Below, in pieces: positions 48,798 to 57,872 of a DNA stretch of 64,000 bases. Position 1 is the first letter of the stretch, and every line of letters starts with the position of its first letter. The notes below the pieces were generated by a model that ran no database searches, was not told the DNA's origin, and worked only from the letters and a program-made list of their open reading frames with translations. The stretch is from Massilia violaceinigra (lineage in GTDB: Bacteria > Pseudomonadota > Gammaproteobacteria > Burkholderiales > Burkholderiaceae_D). A program made the position numbers and the translations under genes. The stretch lies in NCBI RefSeq assembly GCF_002752675.1, contig NZ_CP024608.1:3410001-3474000 (forward strand). The letters are read 5' to 3'.

Positions 48798-49030
48798 AAT
48801 CGCTTTCTCTTAATTGCCCCTTATAAATTTCTAAGACGTTTGAAATCAAAAGCGCCCTGTTGGCATTTGGAGCGGCGCCGCGCCGGCAGAGGCAGCTGTG
48901 ACTTAGTCGAGCCCGAGCGGAAGGGCTGCTTGATCGACAGTTTCCGCATCGATCAACGCCGTCATCGATTTCGATCGCGCTGGCAATGGCGCTGCGGGCC
49001 CGGCTATCGCTCGGATTACGCCAGCCCTAG

Positions 49031-49267
49031 TCAGTCCAAGTCGTCGGCCGCGTCGTCGTCCGCGCGAATCGCCCCGCCGGTGGATAACACCCTCGCGGAG
49101 ACCCAGCATGAAACGTTGCCTTCGGTCAGGAGCCGCGCCGCGCCGCGGACCCCGCGCTCGCGCTTCACTCTAAGCGCGACAGCGACGAGCGCGGCGTTCC
49201 AATGGTCGCGGCGGACATGCCACTCGCGCTTTTGAATTTTTGTTGGGTTGTGAGGTTCGTTGGCCAT
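49031..49267 (-). CDS. Small hypothetical protein of mobile-element type
   Basis: A 78-residue basic protein. Its middle, RRDHWNAALVAVALRVKRER, and GAARLLTEGNVSCWVSARVLSTGG resemble short proteins common on proteobacterial integrative elements (pattern ARFL-x8-SARVL). No strong ribosome-binding site precedes the ATG. The surrounding stretch 48798-49030 and 49268-49610 holds no other convincing gene. Confidence 0.45.
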   Translation of the reverse strand: MANEPHNPTKIQKREWHVRRDHWNAALVAVALRVKRERGVRGAARLLTEGNVSCWVSARVLSTGGAIRADDDAADDLD

Positions 49268-49610
49268 GACACAACGGTGCGCCTTAATCCGAGCTAAGCG
49301 TTTGCGCAAGATCAAACTTTTGATATTGGTTGTCGCGTCCTCGCCCAAGCGCATCCGTCTTTATCTCGAAACTGCCTTTGAACAATTCCAACTTGGTCGA
49401 TAAATCTGCGTGGATTCTCCGATATCTCGCCTTGTTGAGCTGAACAATTCGTCGCCTGCTGTGTTTTCCGACGCCCATGGCGAGACGGCGCGATCAGTTC
49501 GATTATGTAGATTGCATTTGATTAAGTGAAGCCGCCGGAATCGTCGTCTGGACGCAAATCCAAATTTTGCTTCGACGTGACCTCAGCTTCTCGGCCGAAC
49601 AGAATAAATG

Positions 49611-50168
49611 CTACTTTATGTAGTCTTTGCGGCGGAGCATAAACGAGAGTGCTCCTCCATACAGCAAGCCGACTAGCGCCAAGCCGAGGGCGATCATGAT
49701 CAGTTGGGCGGACGAATTCCCCACGCGTTCTTGCGGGTTCAGTTGCAGGAATCTCTCCACGGCGACAAAGGCCGCGGCTCCGCTCGCTGTGAATGCATAG
49801 ATCGCCTTTGGAAACTCCAACATGAATTCGTCCACCGCCGGTTTTGCCCCTTCGGCCATGTTGGCGACCATTCCCAGAATTCCCACCACCGCTAAAATCG
49901 CCAGTCCCAACCAGAAAAATTCCTGGGTCGCGCCTTCCCCGGCCTTCGATGCCAGTGTCGCCATCAACCTTTTCTCGTCGCGCAACGCGTTGGTGGTCAA
50001 GACGATCCCTAAAAAGAAAACGAGAAATTGCGCGAGGAACGAAAACACCTCGTTGATCGCAAAGCGCAATGGAGTTTTTCGGGGAATGATTGCGTTGTTC
50101 GCGACGAGCGCCTTCAAGTAGGCCTCGCATTCGTCCTGGCTCGCGAAGGTTGGAATGGGATGAGTCAT
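49611..50168 (-). CDS. Membrane protein of unknown function
   Basis: A 185-residue protein. An N-terminal soluble segment (MTHPIPTFASQDECEAYLKALVA) is followed by about four transmembrane helices: FLAQFLVFFLGIVLTT (about 44-60), FFWLGLAILAVVGILGMVA (about 84-102), IYAFTASGAAAFVAVE (about 123-138) and LIMIALGLALVGLLYGGAL (about 156-174). AAGGAA precedes the ATG. No family recognised. It lies alone in the element. Confidence 0.75.
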   Translation of the reverse strand: MTHPIPTFASQDECEAYLKALVANNAIIPRKTPLRFAINEVFSFLAQFLVFFLGIVLTTNALRDEKRLMATLASKAGEGATQEFFWLGLAILAVVGILGMVANMAEGAKPAVDEFMLEFPKAIYAFTASGAAAFVAVERFLQLNPQERVGNSSAQLIMIALGLALVGLLYGGALSFMLRRKDYIK

Positions 50169-50316
50169 GCGGATTCCTTGGTGATTGCGGTTATTGCCGA
50201 GTCAGCATTTTGACCGATAGCCAGCTCGCTGAATAGGACTGGATGGCCGAGTCGAACGAGGGGCCGCTCGGCGAGGGATGCTAATATCTTGCATCTCTTC
50301 AACGACTCGCCGTGAC

Positions 50317-50937
50317 ATGGGTTCCACCGATCAAATACTCGCCTCGCTTGACATCCTCGAGCGGCTGCACCGGTTGCCCGACTCGGTGGCGCTGACGACA
50401 AGCGAAGCCGCCGTCTTCCTGCGAAGCTCTGTCAGCGCGTTGGAAGCCATGCGCGCCAACGGCTCCGGGCCTGCATACTCGCAGGCCGGCGCCAGGGGCG
50501 CCGCAGGCGCCAACCAAAAATGCCTTTACGAGAAGGCCGATCTCCTCGCATGGCAGCGGTCCAACAAGATCGCCTCGACCATGGAGGCGGCCGTCCGCAA
50601 GGGCCAGCTTTTTTCGACCTTATTCGACGTGGCCCGCGTCGAGGCCTTCTGGATCGATCCGTCGGGGCGAGTGGCTGGCATGGTGGAGCAGACGCTGGCG
50701 GGCGAGGTGGTCGCGCGATTGGGCGTGGTCGACATTGCGTGGATGCCTGCGGTGGACGCGGCCGCGATGGAGTGGGGCGATCTTGGCGCGCACAAACGAT
50801 TCGCCGCCGAAATCGAAACAGTGTTGTGCGACCAGTCGCGGGCGATACGCGCGGGCATTGAGGCGACGGACATTGCCCGGTCGCTCGCGGACGATTCGGT
50901 CGGCGCTTCCCGGGCGCCCTTGGTTCTCAAATCCTGA
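50317..50937 (+). CDS. MerR/excisionase-like helix-turn-helix protein with unknown C-terminal domain
   Basis: A 206-residue protein. An N-terminal helix-turn-helix of excisionase/HTH_17 type covers about residues 28-80: VALTTSEAAVFLRSSVSALEAMRANGSG, then PAYSQAG and YEKADLLAWQR, the usual wing-and-helix ending. The C-terminal ~115 residues are unrecognised (VEAFWIDPSGRVAGMVEQTL; LGVVDIAWMPAVDAAAMEWGD). It is followed five bases later by a HEPN-domain gene, so the two form a pair: possibly regulator plus effector, or a toxin-antitoxin module (inference). Confidence 0.75.
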   Translation: MGSTDQILASLDILERLHRLPDSVALTTSEAAVFLRSSVSALEAMRANGSGPAYSQAGARGAAGANQKCLYEKADLLAWQRSNKIASTMEAAVRKGQLFSTLFDVARVEAFWIDPSGRVAGMVEQTLAGEVVARLGVVDIAWMPAVDAAAMEWGDLGAHKRFAAEIETVLCDQSRAIRAGIEATDIARSLADDSVGASRAPLVLKS

Positions 50938-50942
50938 AAGAT

Positions 50943-51914
50943 ATGAACGAGAAGCTCAAAGAAATTTTGGATGGGTTGGCCAAATCCGCTCGAAGACCCA
51001 TTGCGCGAGCCATGGACGAGGCGGGAGAATTCGCCGCTTATGAGCCAAACAACGAGGCATTGAAAGAAGCCGATCCGGAATTCGTATTGCAAGAGATGGG
51101 AGATTGGTTCCTTTCCCGCTATTGCGACCCTAGCCATTGGAAGTATGGCGAGGCGGACGGCAGCTACGACTGGATTTGGGGCGGCCCGTTCGAACCAGGG
51201 GCGCAACTGCGCGGGAGGTTCGCCGGCATTGTCGGCGATGACCTTATCGAAGATCTTGCCGGCGCGCTGCGCCGCGGGGGAGGGGAGGAATGGGCGCCGC
51301 TGGACCGCGTGGAGGCATTCGGCGAGCTTTATGATGTTGAGGCTGAAAGTCCAGACGACCCGCTGGCCCTCCTCAAGGACCGGCTCGCCCAATCGTTGCG
51401 CCTCTTGGCGATGCAAGGCGACCCGGCATCCGTGCGCCTGCTGTCGAATTTGGTCTATGGTTCCGCAATCTCGACCTTCGAGGCTTTCCTATGGGAGACG
51501 GTGGCGTATTGGGCCGCCCATGACGAAAACGTCCTGCGCGGATTGGTGACAAAGCTTCCAGGCCTTCGTGATCGGCCCATGATGCTGGGCCAGATATTCG
51601 ATGAACAAGATCGGCTCCGCGCGACCGTTCGGACCTATTTGTCTGGAATGGTGTGGCATCGCTGGGATAAGGTCGCGCCGTTGTTCCTGCACGGCTTCGG
51701 ATTTAGGCCGCCGAGTTTTAGGCCCTTTTACGAGGCGACGGCCAAGCGCCACCACATCGTCCATCGGAGCAGCCACGACCTGGAAGGCGAGCCGATAGCC
51801 ATCTCCACCGCCGATTGCATCGCGCTTGCGGGGCTCGTCGACCAGTGCGCGCAGGAAATTCACACGCTAATCAGAGAGCATGTTGGATCGAGATCGTTCC
51901 GAGACAGCTTCTAG
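50943..51914 (+). CDS. HEPN-domain protein
   Basis: A 323-residue soluble protein. The C-terminal half (about 170-320) is helical and carries the HEPN ribonuclease signature R-x4-H as KRHHIVHRSSHD (about 281). The N-terminal half has YDWIWGGPFEPGAQLRGRFAGIVGDDLIEDLAGAL, a segment I have seen paired with HEPN domains but cannot name. HEPN proteins with an intact R-x4-6-H are often RNases in toxin-antitoxin, abortive-infection or CRISPR-linked systems. It sits five bases after an HTH gene. No membrane segment. Confidence 0.8.
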   Translation: MNEKLKEILDGLAKSARRPIARAMDEAGEFAAYEPNNEALKEADPEFVLQEMGDWFLSRYCDPSHWKYGEADGSYDWIWGGPFEPGAQLRGRFAGIVGDDLIEDLAGALRRGGGEEWAPLDRVEAFGELYDVEAESPDDPLALLKDRLAQSLRLLAMQGDPASVRLLSNLVYGSAISTFEAFLWETVAYWAAHDENVLRGLVTKLPGLRDRPMMLGQIFDEQDRLRATVRTYLSGMVWHRWDKVAPLFLHGFGFRPPSFRPFYEATAKRHHIVHRSSHDLEGEPIAISTADCIALAGLVDQCAQEIHTLIREHVGSRSFRDSF

Positions 51915-52020
51915 CGAGCGCGTGCCCGCTGCGCTCGGCGGGAATAGGTCCATGATTGGTCCATGTCGCGGCTATTGGCGACATAGACCAAATCAGCTTC
52001 ATTAAATTTCACATTCCTGT

Positions 52021-52410
52021 TTAGCTTCGGTCAGGCCTCTGGCGTCTTTCCCGCCCCGGAAGCCATGGAGTAGAGAGGGCATCGCCCGGTTGATGTCGCC
52101 GCCGTTCGCGGGTGAACGCTGGCCGCGCGCTTGGTCGAGCCACCGAGTGGGCTGTCGTGGCGATTCCACTGGCGATGATTTCCGACAGGTCGGTGGAAAG
52201 TTCCTGCGTGTCCGTGGTTGAAAGTTCGAGAAAAACGAGGTTTGTGATTCCTGTTCGCTCGGGCTCGCTGTTTCCCCCAATGCTGCGGACGATGCCGCGC
52301 ATGACCAATACGCGCTGCTCGGCAGGCTTCGCGCGGGCAGAACGACAGAGCGCGGCGAGCAGTTTTGCATAGAGGCGCTCCACCGGCGAAACCATGTCTA
52401 GGTCCGCCAT
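52021..52410 (-). CDS. Small hypothetical protein
   Basis: A 129-residue protein, AAGGA seven bases before its ATG. The N-terminal part is a regular helix-rich sequence (MVSPVERLYAKLLAALCRSARAKPAEQRVLVMRGI), then TNLVFLELSTTDTQELSTDLSEIIASGIATTA. The last ~35 residues are basic and low in structure. No family recognised. It stands between the HEPN gene and a 650-base gap (52411-53057) in which I see no gene. Confidence 0.55.
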   Translation of the reverse strand: MADLDMVSPVERLYAKLLAALCRSARAKPAEQRVLVMRGIVRSIGGNSEPERTGITNLVFLELSTTDTQELSTDLSEIIASGIATTAHSVARPSARPAFTRERRRHQPGDALSTPWLPGRERRQRPDRS

Positions 52411-52986
52411 GGCGCTATCCTTGCAGGGCCCGTCAGAGCGTCGAATTCGCCGCCATCGTCGCCGAAAGTTAAAAGCAACGGGCCGGACCCACGCGAATAC
52501 GGGTTGCTTTGGGCAAGTTTGGGTAACTTCATTATAGGATTGTGGTTCATAGATAGATCTCTGGTCCTGCGGCCGTTTTCGCCCGGGAAAGGGCAGCGAG
52601 AAGCCATCGATGGCTTTGGATTAGTGGTTTTTGGACAGCGCTGCGCGTTGGGTAACCTTCACGCACCACAGCAGCAGTGGTTGGCCGGGTCTTTGGGCCC
52701 ACGCAGCGGGCTGCAACGCCGGCGCCGTGCGCGATCACTCTCCTTTTGCGCAGAGGGCGATCATACTTTGATTAAAAATTGGGCGGCGCTCGCTTCGGCT
52801 CCCGCGCAAGTCTCGGCCCGAGTTCAGGGCTGGCGCCCCAGAATTTGCTCTGGTATATACACGCACAGGCGCGCCTTTTCATTTGCAGCGGCTTTTGCGA
52901 CGAGGGCATAGTGGCATGCCAATCTGCCATGCGGGTCGTGACGAAACGCCGATGCGGATGGACAACATGGCGCGTTCTATTGAAAC

Positions 52987-53031
52987 AAGTTGTGCCGAGC
53001 AAGTTTCGTATAATCGAAGGTCGCAACTTGC
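52987..53031 (+). promoter_or_regulatory. Possible promoter of the hybrid histidine kinase
   Basis: A consensus TATAAT (53010-53015) lies 42 bases before the kinase ATG. It is flanked by an inverted pair CAAGTTG (52987-52993) and CAACTTG (53025-53031). No good -35. The regulator is unknown. Confidence 0.4.
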
Positions 53032-53057
53032 AAGCCAAAATTAAAATCGAGGCAAAA

Positions 53058-55073
53058 ATGGAATCTCCCGACGGCTCGCGCCCAAAAAACTTGCGCGAAT
53101 TGGGACTGGATGGATTGCCGAACTTGGCGGCGGTTGATTGGGTCGGCTCGACAAGGGAGGCGCTTCGATCGGCGCTTGACTCGGATTTGCCGACGTCGGT
53201 GATGGTCGGGCCCGACCTAAGAATGTTCTACAACGACGCGTATGCGGAAATATTGGGTCCACGCCATCCCGACGCGTATGGGAGCCCCTTCTGGGACGTG
53301 CTGCCGGAGTCGCTTCCCGCGGTAGGCGTCGGGCTCGCCGAGGCTTTGGATGGCAGGGCGGTTCTGATGGAGGACAAGGGGGTCCTCATGGAGTTCGAAG
53401 GGCGGTCCGAAGTCCGATTCTTCATGTCGTCGCTGAGCCCGCTAAGAAACGATGACGGGACGGTCGCCGGCGTCCTCTCCTTGGCTTTGGAGACGACTCG
53501 GCGAGTCGCCAATCAGCGCGAGCGCGACGAGAACGCTTCCCGCCTGCACCGACTTGTTGACCAGGCTCCCGGCTTCATCGCATTCATGCGCGGCCCCGAC
53601 CACGTCTACGAGCTAGTCAACGCCTCGATCGTCACGTTGATGGGCGAGCGGCCCTATGTCGGCCTGCCGGTCAGGGAGGCGGTGCCGGAACTGGCTGGAC
53701 AAGGCTTCTACGAGCTTCTCGACCAAGTCTATGCGACCGGAACGCCTTTTGTCGGCCTTGGCATTCCAGCGATGCTGCGCCGGAGTCCGGCCGCTCCCCC
53801 GGAGCAGCGCTACATGAATTTCATCTACCAGCCCATCTTCGAGGATGGCGTGGTCGCCGGGATTTTCGTCGAGGGCAGCGACGTCACCGAGCAGCACCTG
53901 GCCCAGGTGGAGGCCGATCGGCTCAACGCGGAGCTTGCCGAAAGAGTCGCCGAGCTCAGGGAGGCCGATCGCCGCAAGGATGAGTTCCTAGCTATGCTGG
54001 CGCACGAGTTGCGAAACCCGTTGGCTCCCATCAGCGCGGCCGCCGACATCTTGGCAAGGTCGCCGCGCGACCTGGCCAGGATCGGGACCGCGAGCGCGGT
54101 GATCGCCCGCCAAGTGAAGCACATCGTGCGGCTTGTCGACGAGCTGCTTGACGTTTCGAGGGTGACGCGGGGGTTGGCCGCGGTGAACTTGAAGCCGACT
54201 GACCTGCGCGCTCCCATCATGGACGCCGTGGAGCAAATCCGGCCCCTTGTGGAGCGGCTCGGCCATGCTTTGGAGATTCGCTTGCCCGACACCGAGGCCA
54301 TGGTATCCGGGGACAGCGCCAGGCTCACCCAGATCGCCGCGAATCTGCTCGACAACGCCGCGCGCTACACCGCGCCGGGGGGGCGCCTCCAAGTATCCCT
54401 CGAAGGAAGCGAGACCACGTTTTCGCTGCGCGTCGAGGACAATGGCCAAGGCATCGAACCCCATCAGCGCGCGCGAATCTTCGACTTGTTCGAGCAGGGC
54501 CCACGGCCGTCGGCCAGGACGCAGGGCGGATTGGGGGTGGGCCTATCGCTCGTCCGGAGTCTGGTCGCAATGCATGGCGGAGCCATCCGCGCGGAAGGCG
54601 TCGAATCGGGGCCCGGCTCGGCTTTCATCGTGACGTTGCCGCGCCATTCGGAATCTCCAGGCGAAGCCGGTTCGTCTCGGACGGAAGAGGGCGCCGGTCC
54701 CCTTAAGGTGATGGTCGTCGATGACAACGTCGATGCCGCCGAAATGCTCGGCATGCTCCTGGGGGCGGCTGGGCATCGCGTGGTCGTCGAGATCGACCCC
54801 GGCGCGGCCATTGAACGGGCCAAGAATGAGCCGCAGGACGTCTATCTTTTGGACCTGGGCCTGCCTGGGATGGACGGGGTCGAGTTGAGCGCGCGCCTCA
54901 GGCAGCTCGACGGGGGAGCCAAGCGCGCATTCATCGCGGTGACTGGCTACGGCCACGCGCACGATCGCAAGCGAACGGCCGAGGCGGGCTTCGGCCATCA
55001 CTTGGTCAAGCCTGTCGACACCGAGCAACTGCTAGCCATCTTGGCCGACTTGGCGCGGCTGCGTCAAAGCTGA
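53058..55073 (+). CDS. PAS-PAS hybrid sensor histidine kinase with receiver domain
   Basis: A 671-residue soluble kinase. Two PAS-like domains (about 35-150: LPTSVMVGPDLRMFYNDAYAEILG; about 160-290: LVDQAPGFIAFMRGPDHVYELVN), a short coiled coil (about 295-320), HisKA with H-box FLAMLAHELRNPLAPIS (about 323), HATPase with N-box QIAANLLDNAARYT (about 430) and G-boxes VEDNGQGIE and GGLGVGLSLVRSLV. A C-terminal receiver has Asp in VYLLDLGLPGMDG (about 600) and KPVDTEQLL. No transmembrane helix, so it senses a cytosolic signal. GAGG six bases before the ATG fixes the start. No separate response regulator is adjacent. Confidence 0.93.
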   Translation: MESPDGSRPKNLRELGLDGLPNLAAVDWVGSTREALRSALDSDLPTSVMVGPDLRMFYNDAYAEILGPRHPDAYGSPFWDVLPESLPAVGVGLAEALDGRAVLMEDKGVLMEFEGRSEVRFFMSSLSPLRNDDGTVAGVLSLALETTRRVANQRERDENASRLHRLVDQAPGFIAFMRGPDHVYELVNASIVTLMGERPYVGLPVREAVPELAGQGFYELLDQVYATGTPFVGLGIPAMLRRSPAAPPEQRYMNFIYQPIFEDGVVAGIFVEGSDVTEQHLAQVEADRLNAELAERVAELREADRRKDEFLAMLAHELRNPLAPISAAADILARSPRDLARIGTASAVIARQVKHIVRLVDELLDVSRVTRGLAAVNLKPTDLRAPIMDAVEQIRPLVERLGHALEIRLPDTEAMVSGDSARLTQIAANLLDNAARYTAPGGRLQVSLEGSETTFSLRVEDNGQGIEPHQRARIFDLFEQGPRPSARTQGGLGVGLSLVRSLVAMHGGAIRAEGVESGPGSAFIVTLPRHSESPGEAGSSRTEEGAGPLKVMVVDDNVDAAEMLGMLLGAAGHRVVVEIDPGAAIERAKNEPQDVYLLDLGLPGMDGVELSARLRQLDGGAKRAFIAVTGYGHAHDRKRTAEAGFGHHLVKPVDTEQLLAILADLARLRQS

Positions 55074-55302
55074 CGCCCGAGAAAGGCGGGATTGAAACAT
55101 GCGCGTTCGGCTGGCGCATGGCTAGACACGGCAAGCCGAAGCGACCGCTGACGCGATTCCATGCGAGCGGCATTACTCGCAAGGCGGGAGCCAAGCCGTA
55201 GCGTTGTCGCCTATGCTGGCGCCTCCTTTTCGGTCGAGTTAGAATGATCGAGCCAGCCGCCAATCGCTGGCATCCCACGATCATTTCGCCCAATTGCCAA
55301 CG

Positions 55303-55728
55303 ATGCCCATGTTCAAGTCCACAGTCGCCGAAGAGCGCGCCAATTTTAGCGAGAGGCTTAGGTCCGCGGCAGGCGCGGCGCATGTGCCGTTGGGCCCCAC
55401 CGATTTCGCGAGGGCGTTCAACGTCAGGGCTGGCGAGGACTCGGTGACCAGCCATGCGGTTCGCAAGTGGATGGTGGGCGAGTCGATTCCGACGCAGGGA
55501 AAAATCGTGATCTTGGCGGCGTGGCTCGGCGTGAGCTCGGCATGGCTTAGATTCGGCGAGGGCGAGGCCCAAAGCCTGTCGGCCACTGTCATGTCGGAGG
55601 CTGCTATTTCCACGGCCGACCTGGCGATGTTGCGGGCTATCGCGTCGCTTCCGGAGCCCGCGAGGCATTCGATTCGCGACATCGTCGCAGTCATGGTCCA
55701 CAATTTCAGCGCGAAAAATTCCAACTGA
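55303..55728 (+). CDS. Phage-repressor-like helix-turn-helix regulator
   Basis: A 141-residue protein. Its N-terminal half resembles a Cro/CI-like DNA-binding domain: FSERLRSAAGAA, DFARAFNVRAG, then the recognition part SVTSHAVRKWMVGESIPTQGKIVILAAWLGVSSAWLRFG (about 45-85), a pattern known from XRE-type regulators on prophages. The C-terminus (SEAAISTADLAMLRAIASLPEPARHSIRDIVAVM) is a dimerisation-like helix set. The start could also be a TTG three codons earlier. It stands alone. Confidence 0.72.
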   Translation: MPMFKSTVAEERANFSERLRSAAGAAHVPLGPTDFARAFNVRAGEDSVTSHAVRKWMVGESIPTQGKIVILAAWLGVSSAWLRFGEGEAQSLSATVMSEAAISTADLAMLRAIASLPEPARHSIRDIVAVMVHNFSAKNSN

Positions 55729-55832
55729 CCGCGTCGGCCATGGCCGGCCCGTCAATCGGCTAGTTTGTGTTATGGCGTCCGAGCGCCTGCCGCGTTCCGA
55801 CAAAATCCAGGGGCGCATGGCCGATCGTTGCA

Positions 55833-56219
55833 TCAACCTTTAACTTCGTTTTTCTTCCAGTTTGCGCCGCGCGACGACTTGCGTGACTTTGCCGCCCCCT
55901 CAGGCGACGTCCCGGTGCGGTTGCCGCTTGCCTCCGCAATGCGGATCCTGACCTCGCCCACCCTCGTCTCGCCAACTCTGCGCTGCGACGTCGGCGCAGT
56001 CGCCGTGTCGGCATTGGCTAGCCCGAGCATGCCCGAGCGGCCCGCGGGAATGGGCATGCCTAGCCCGTCCATGCCGGCTAGATTCCGCATCGAACGCGCC
56101 GCTGGCACGCCCCCGTGCTTTGGCAAAGTGTCGGGCATCCCCCGGAGAAGGGCTGCGGATTGGTCTCCGGCGACAAATGTGTCGTCGCTGGACTTGGCGA
56201 CGGAATCAAGATCGGTCAT
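55833..56219 (-). CDS. Hypothetical protein, low complexity
   Basis: A 128-residue protein with GGAG six bases before its ATG. It begins MTDLDSVAKSSDDTFVAGDQ and has a Gly/Met-rich middle (NLAGMDGLGMPIPAGRSGML) and a basic C-terminus with two VGETRVGEVRI-type repeats. It has the composition of a disordered secreted or structural protein. No signal peptide. No family recognised. An ATG nine codons upstream is an alternative start. Confidence 0.5.
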   Translation of the reverse strand: MTDLDSVAKSSDDTFVAGDQSAALLRGMPDTLPKHGGVPAARSMRNLAGMDGLGMPIPAGRSGMLGLANADTATAPTSQRRVGETRVGEVRIRIAEASGNRTGTSPEGAAKSRKSSRGANWKKNEVKG

Positions 56220-56392
56220 GGCTCGCTCCAAATGCTGAGCTTCCATGGTAACCGGCGGCCGAACGAGGAGCGATAGGCGGGCGCGACGGCGCGGCGTAGG
56301 ACGAACGCTATGCCTAGTTGGCAAGCGCGCTCGCCAGCTCTCGCCGCTTTCCGCAGGAGGTGGGGACGTGGAGCGGGGCTGGGCTGATCGCC

Positions 56393-56785
56393 TTACCGCG
56401 GGCCGTCGCCGCGTTCGGCGACGTAGCGGCAGAAATTTCGAATCGACTCCATCAAATAGAGGCGCTCCCCGGCGGGCAGCCCTTCGAGGAGCGAAGCCAA
56501 TTCGCCCGCCTGGTCCGCGGGCCTGTGGCTCGCCTGCAACAACAACTCGTCGGCTCGGCACGAGAACATTTCGGCCAACACAATGAGGCGCTCGGCCGTG
56601 ACCGAGCCCACGCCGCGCTCCATTCTGGAGACCGCCTCCGGGCCGATGCCAAGCTTCTCGGCGACCGCCTCCTGCGTCATTCCCGCCCGTTGCCTCCTCC
56701 GGCCGATCGCCTCGCCCACGGCCTTGCGCATCTCGACAAGCCGCTCGCCTTCCGTTCCATCCTGCTTGAAGTAGTTGTTCGTCAT
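56393..56785 (-). CDS. XRE-family transcriptional regulator
   Basis: A 130-residue protein with a canonical helix-turn-helix at about residues 21-76: VGEAIGRRRQRAGMTQEAVAEKLGIGPEAVSRMERGVGSVTAERLIVLAEMF. A C-terminal helical part (LASLLEGLPAGERLYLMESIRNFC) follows. The start ATG 56783-56785 is preceded by AAGG. It is divergent from the DUF4755 gene and shares with it a 15-bp palindrome at 56854-56868, so it is probably an autoregulatory repressor of both. Confidence 0.88.
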   Translation of the reverse strand: MTNNYFKQDGTEGERLVEMRKAVGEAIGRRRQRAGMTQEAVAEKLGIGPEAVSRMERGVGSVTAERLIVLAEMFSCRADELLLQASHRPADQAGELASLLEGLPAGERLYLMESIRNFCRYVAERGDGPR

Positions 56786-56837
56786 TGGCGACCTTGGAAA
56801 TCCATTCAACCTGAATGGTGGCAACCCGACGAAAAAT

Positions 56838-56883
56838 ATTGAAGGACTTATAAGGTTGACTGTCAACCAATTTGGTTTAGTAT
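56838..56883. promoter_or_regulatory. Divergent promoter pair sharing a 15-bp palindromic operator
   Basis: GGTTGACTGTCAACC (56854-56868) is a perfect palindrome containing a -35 for each strand. Plus: TTGACT (56856-56861), N16, TAGTAT (56878-56883), toward DUF4755. Minus: TTGACA (56866-56861), N17, TTCAAT (56843-56838), toward the XRE gene. A repressor bound here would block both. Confidence 0.65.
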
Positions 56884-56937
56884 TCGTTGCTGGAGGGTGC
56901 AAGTGGCGCGCCCGTCAAACGAAAGGTAGGTGTGGAA

Positions 56938-57495
56938 ATGTGGATTTTGGGAATTGTGTTTTTTTTGTGGGGCATTGTCGTTTCGACGATGGTGCCGTTC
57001 GCCACGGGCTTTTTCGCGAAGCTTGCGACCGTGCTGGTGGCTTGGGGGCCGGTGGCCCTGCTGTCTTGGTTTCTCATCGCCCGGGCCTTTGGGCGCGAGA
57101 AGCTGCACGCCGCGATGCTTGGCGGGCTGGGCATCATTGCAGGGCAGGGGCTTGACCATTCAGAGGAGGGGACGGGTATCGCGCTCGATCCGAAGTCAAA
57201 GACGCTTGGGCTGCTGTGTGACGGTGGATATCAGCTCTACCCTTTCGACAAGATCCGCGAGTGGGCGAGCAACGAAGAGCGTCCGGGCGGCGTGGTCGGC
57301 TTCGGCGTGCAAGGGGCGATCGGGGCGGCCGGGGCGAACATCCGGGCGGCTCGCGAGGCCGCCGCCAACACCGGCCTGTTCGTCACGGTGAAGGACGTGG
57401 GCCGGCCGTCGTGGCGCGTCGCGATGAAAGACAAGGCGATGCGCGCTCGGTGGATGGAAATTTTGCAGCAAGAAATTAACGAAACGGCTCATTGA
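56938..57495 (+). CDS. DUF4755-like membrane protein
   Basis: A 185-residue protein. Two N-terminal transmembrane helices (MWILGIVFFLWGIVVSTMVPF, about 1-21; LATVLVAWGPVALLSWFLIA, about 28-47) precede a soluble domain resembling DUF4755: GTGIALDPKSKTLGLLCDGGYQLYPFDKIREW (about 80-112) and TGLFVTVKDVGRPSWRVAM (about 148). The start is ATG 56938, past the transcription start expected from the operator region; a TTG at 56887 would lie on it. It is followed by a lipoprotein gene 66 bases on, likely co-transcribed. Confidence 0.75.
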   Translation: MWILGIVFFLWGIVVSTMVPFATGFFAKLATVLVAWGPVALLSWFLIARAFGREKLHAAMLGGLGIIAGQGLDHSEEGTGIALDPKSKTLGLLCDGGYQLYPFDKIREWASNEERPGGVVGFGVQGAIGAAGANIRAAREAAANTGLFVTVKDVGRPSWRVAMKDKAMRARWMEILQQEINETAH

Positions 57496-57560
57496 CCGTC
57501 CTCATCGCTTGGGGGACTGCTCCCAAGCCAACTCAACGAAATGATTTGAAAAGGAAGAAC

Positions 57561-57872
57561 ATGAAAATTAGCATTCTGGCCTCGGCCCTGGGCGGCGTCG
57601 CCGTGGCGTTGTCGCTTTCGGCGTGCAGCGGCGGCGGGGCTCCCGGCGACTCAGATGTGCGCGAGGCGATGGCTAAGCAAATCGAAGCGATCAGCGGCAA
57701 GGCGGGAGTCGAAAGCCAAAAGGAAGAGCTTAGCAAGATCAAAGTAGGCAAGTGCGTCTCGGCCGAATTGGGTGGGTTCAAGTGCGAGTTCACCGCGGGC
57801 GCCGGGACGCAAACGGGCCGCTTCAAGAAGGGCGATAAAGGCTGGGACTTGGTGGGCGTGGGGGGCGGCTGA
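57561..57872 (+). CDS. Small lipoprotein
   Basis: A 103-residue lipoprotein: signal peptide (ISILASALGGVAVALSLSAC, lipidated Cys20 or close), Gly/Ala linker, then a helix (VREAMAKQIEAISG) and KVGKCVSAELGGFKCEFTAGAG with two Cys that could pair. It ends in a Gly-rich VGVGGG. AAGGAAG precedes the ATG. No family recognised, though the mature part has a pattern common in phage-borne or island lipoproteins. It probably belongs with the DUF4755 gene. Confidence 0.75.
   Translation: MKISILASALGGVAVALSLSACSGGGAPGDSDVREAMAKQIEAISGKAGVESQKEELSKIKVGKCVSAELGGFKCEFTAGAGTQTGRFKKGDKGWDLVGVGGG

Noticed and set aside
49284..49478. 64-codon minus-strand frame upstream of the small element protein
   Set aside because: No ribosome-binding site and no recognisable pattern; it overlaps another possible frame. 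Left out for lack of support.
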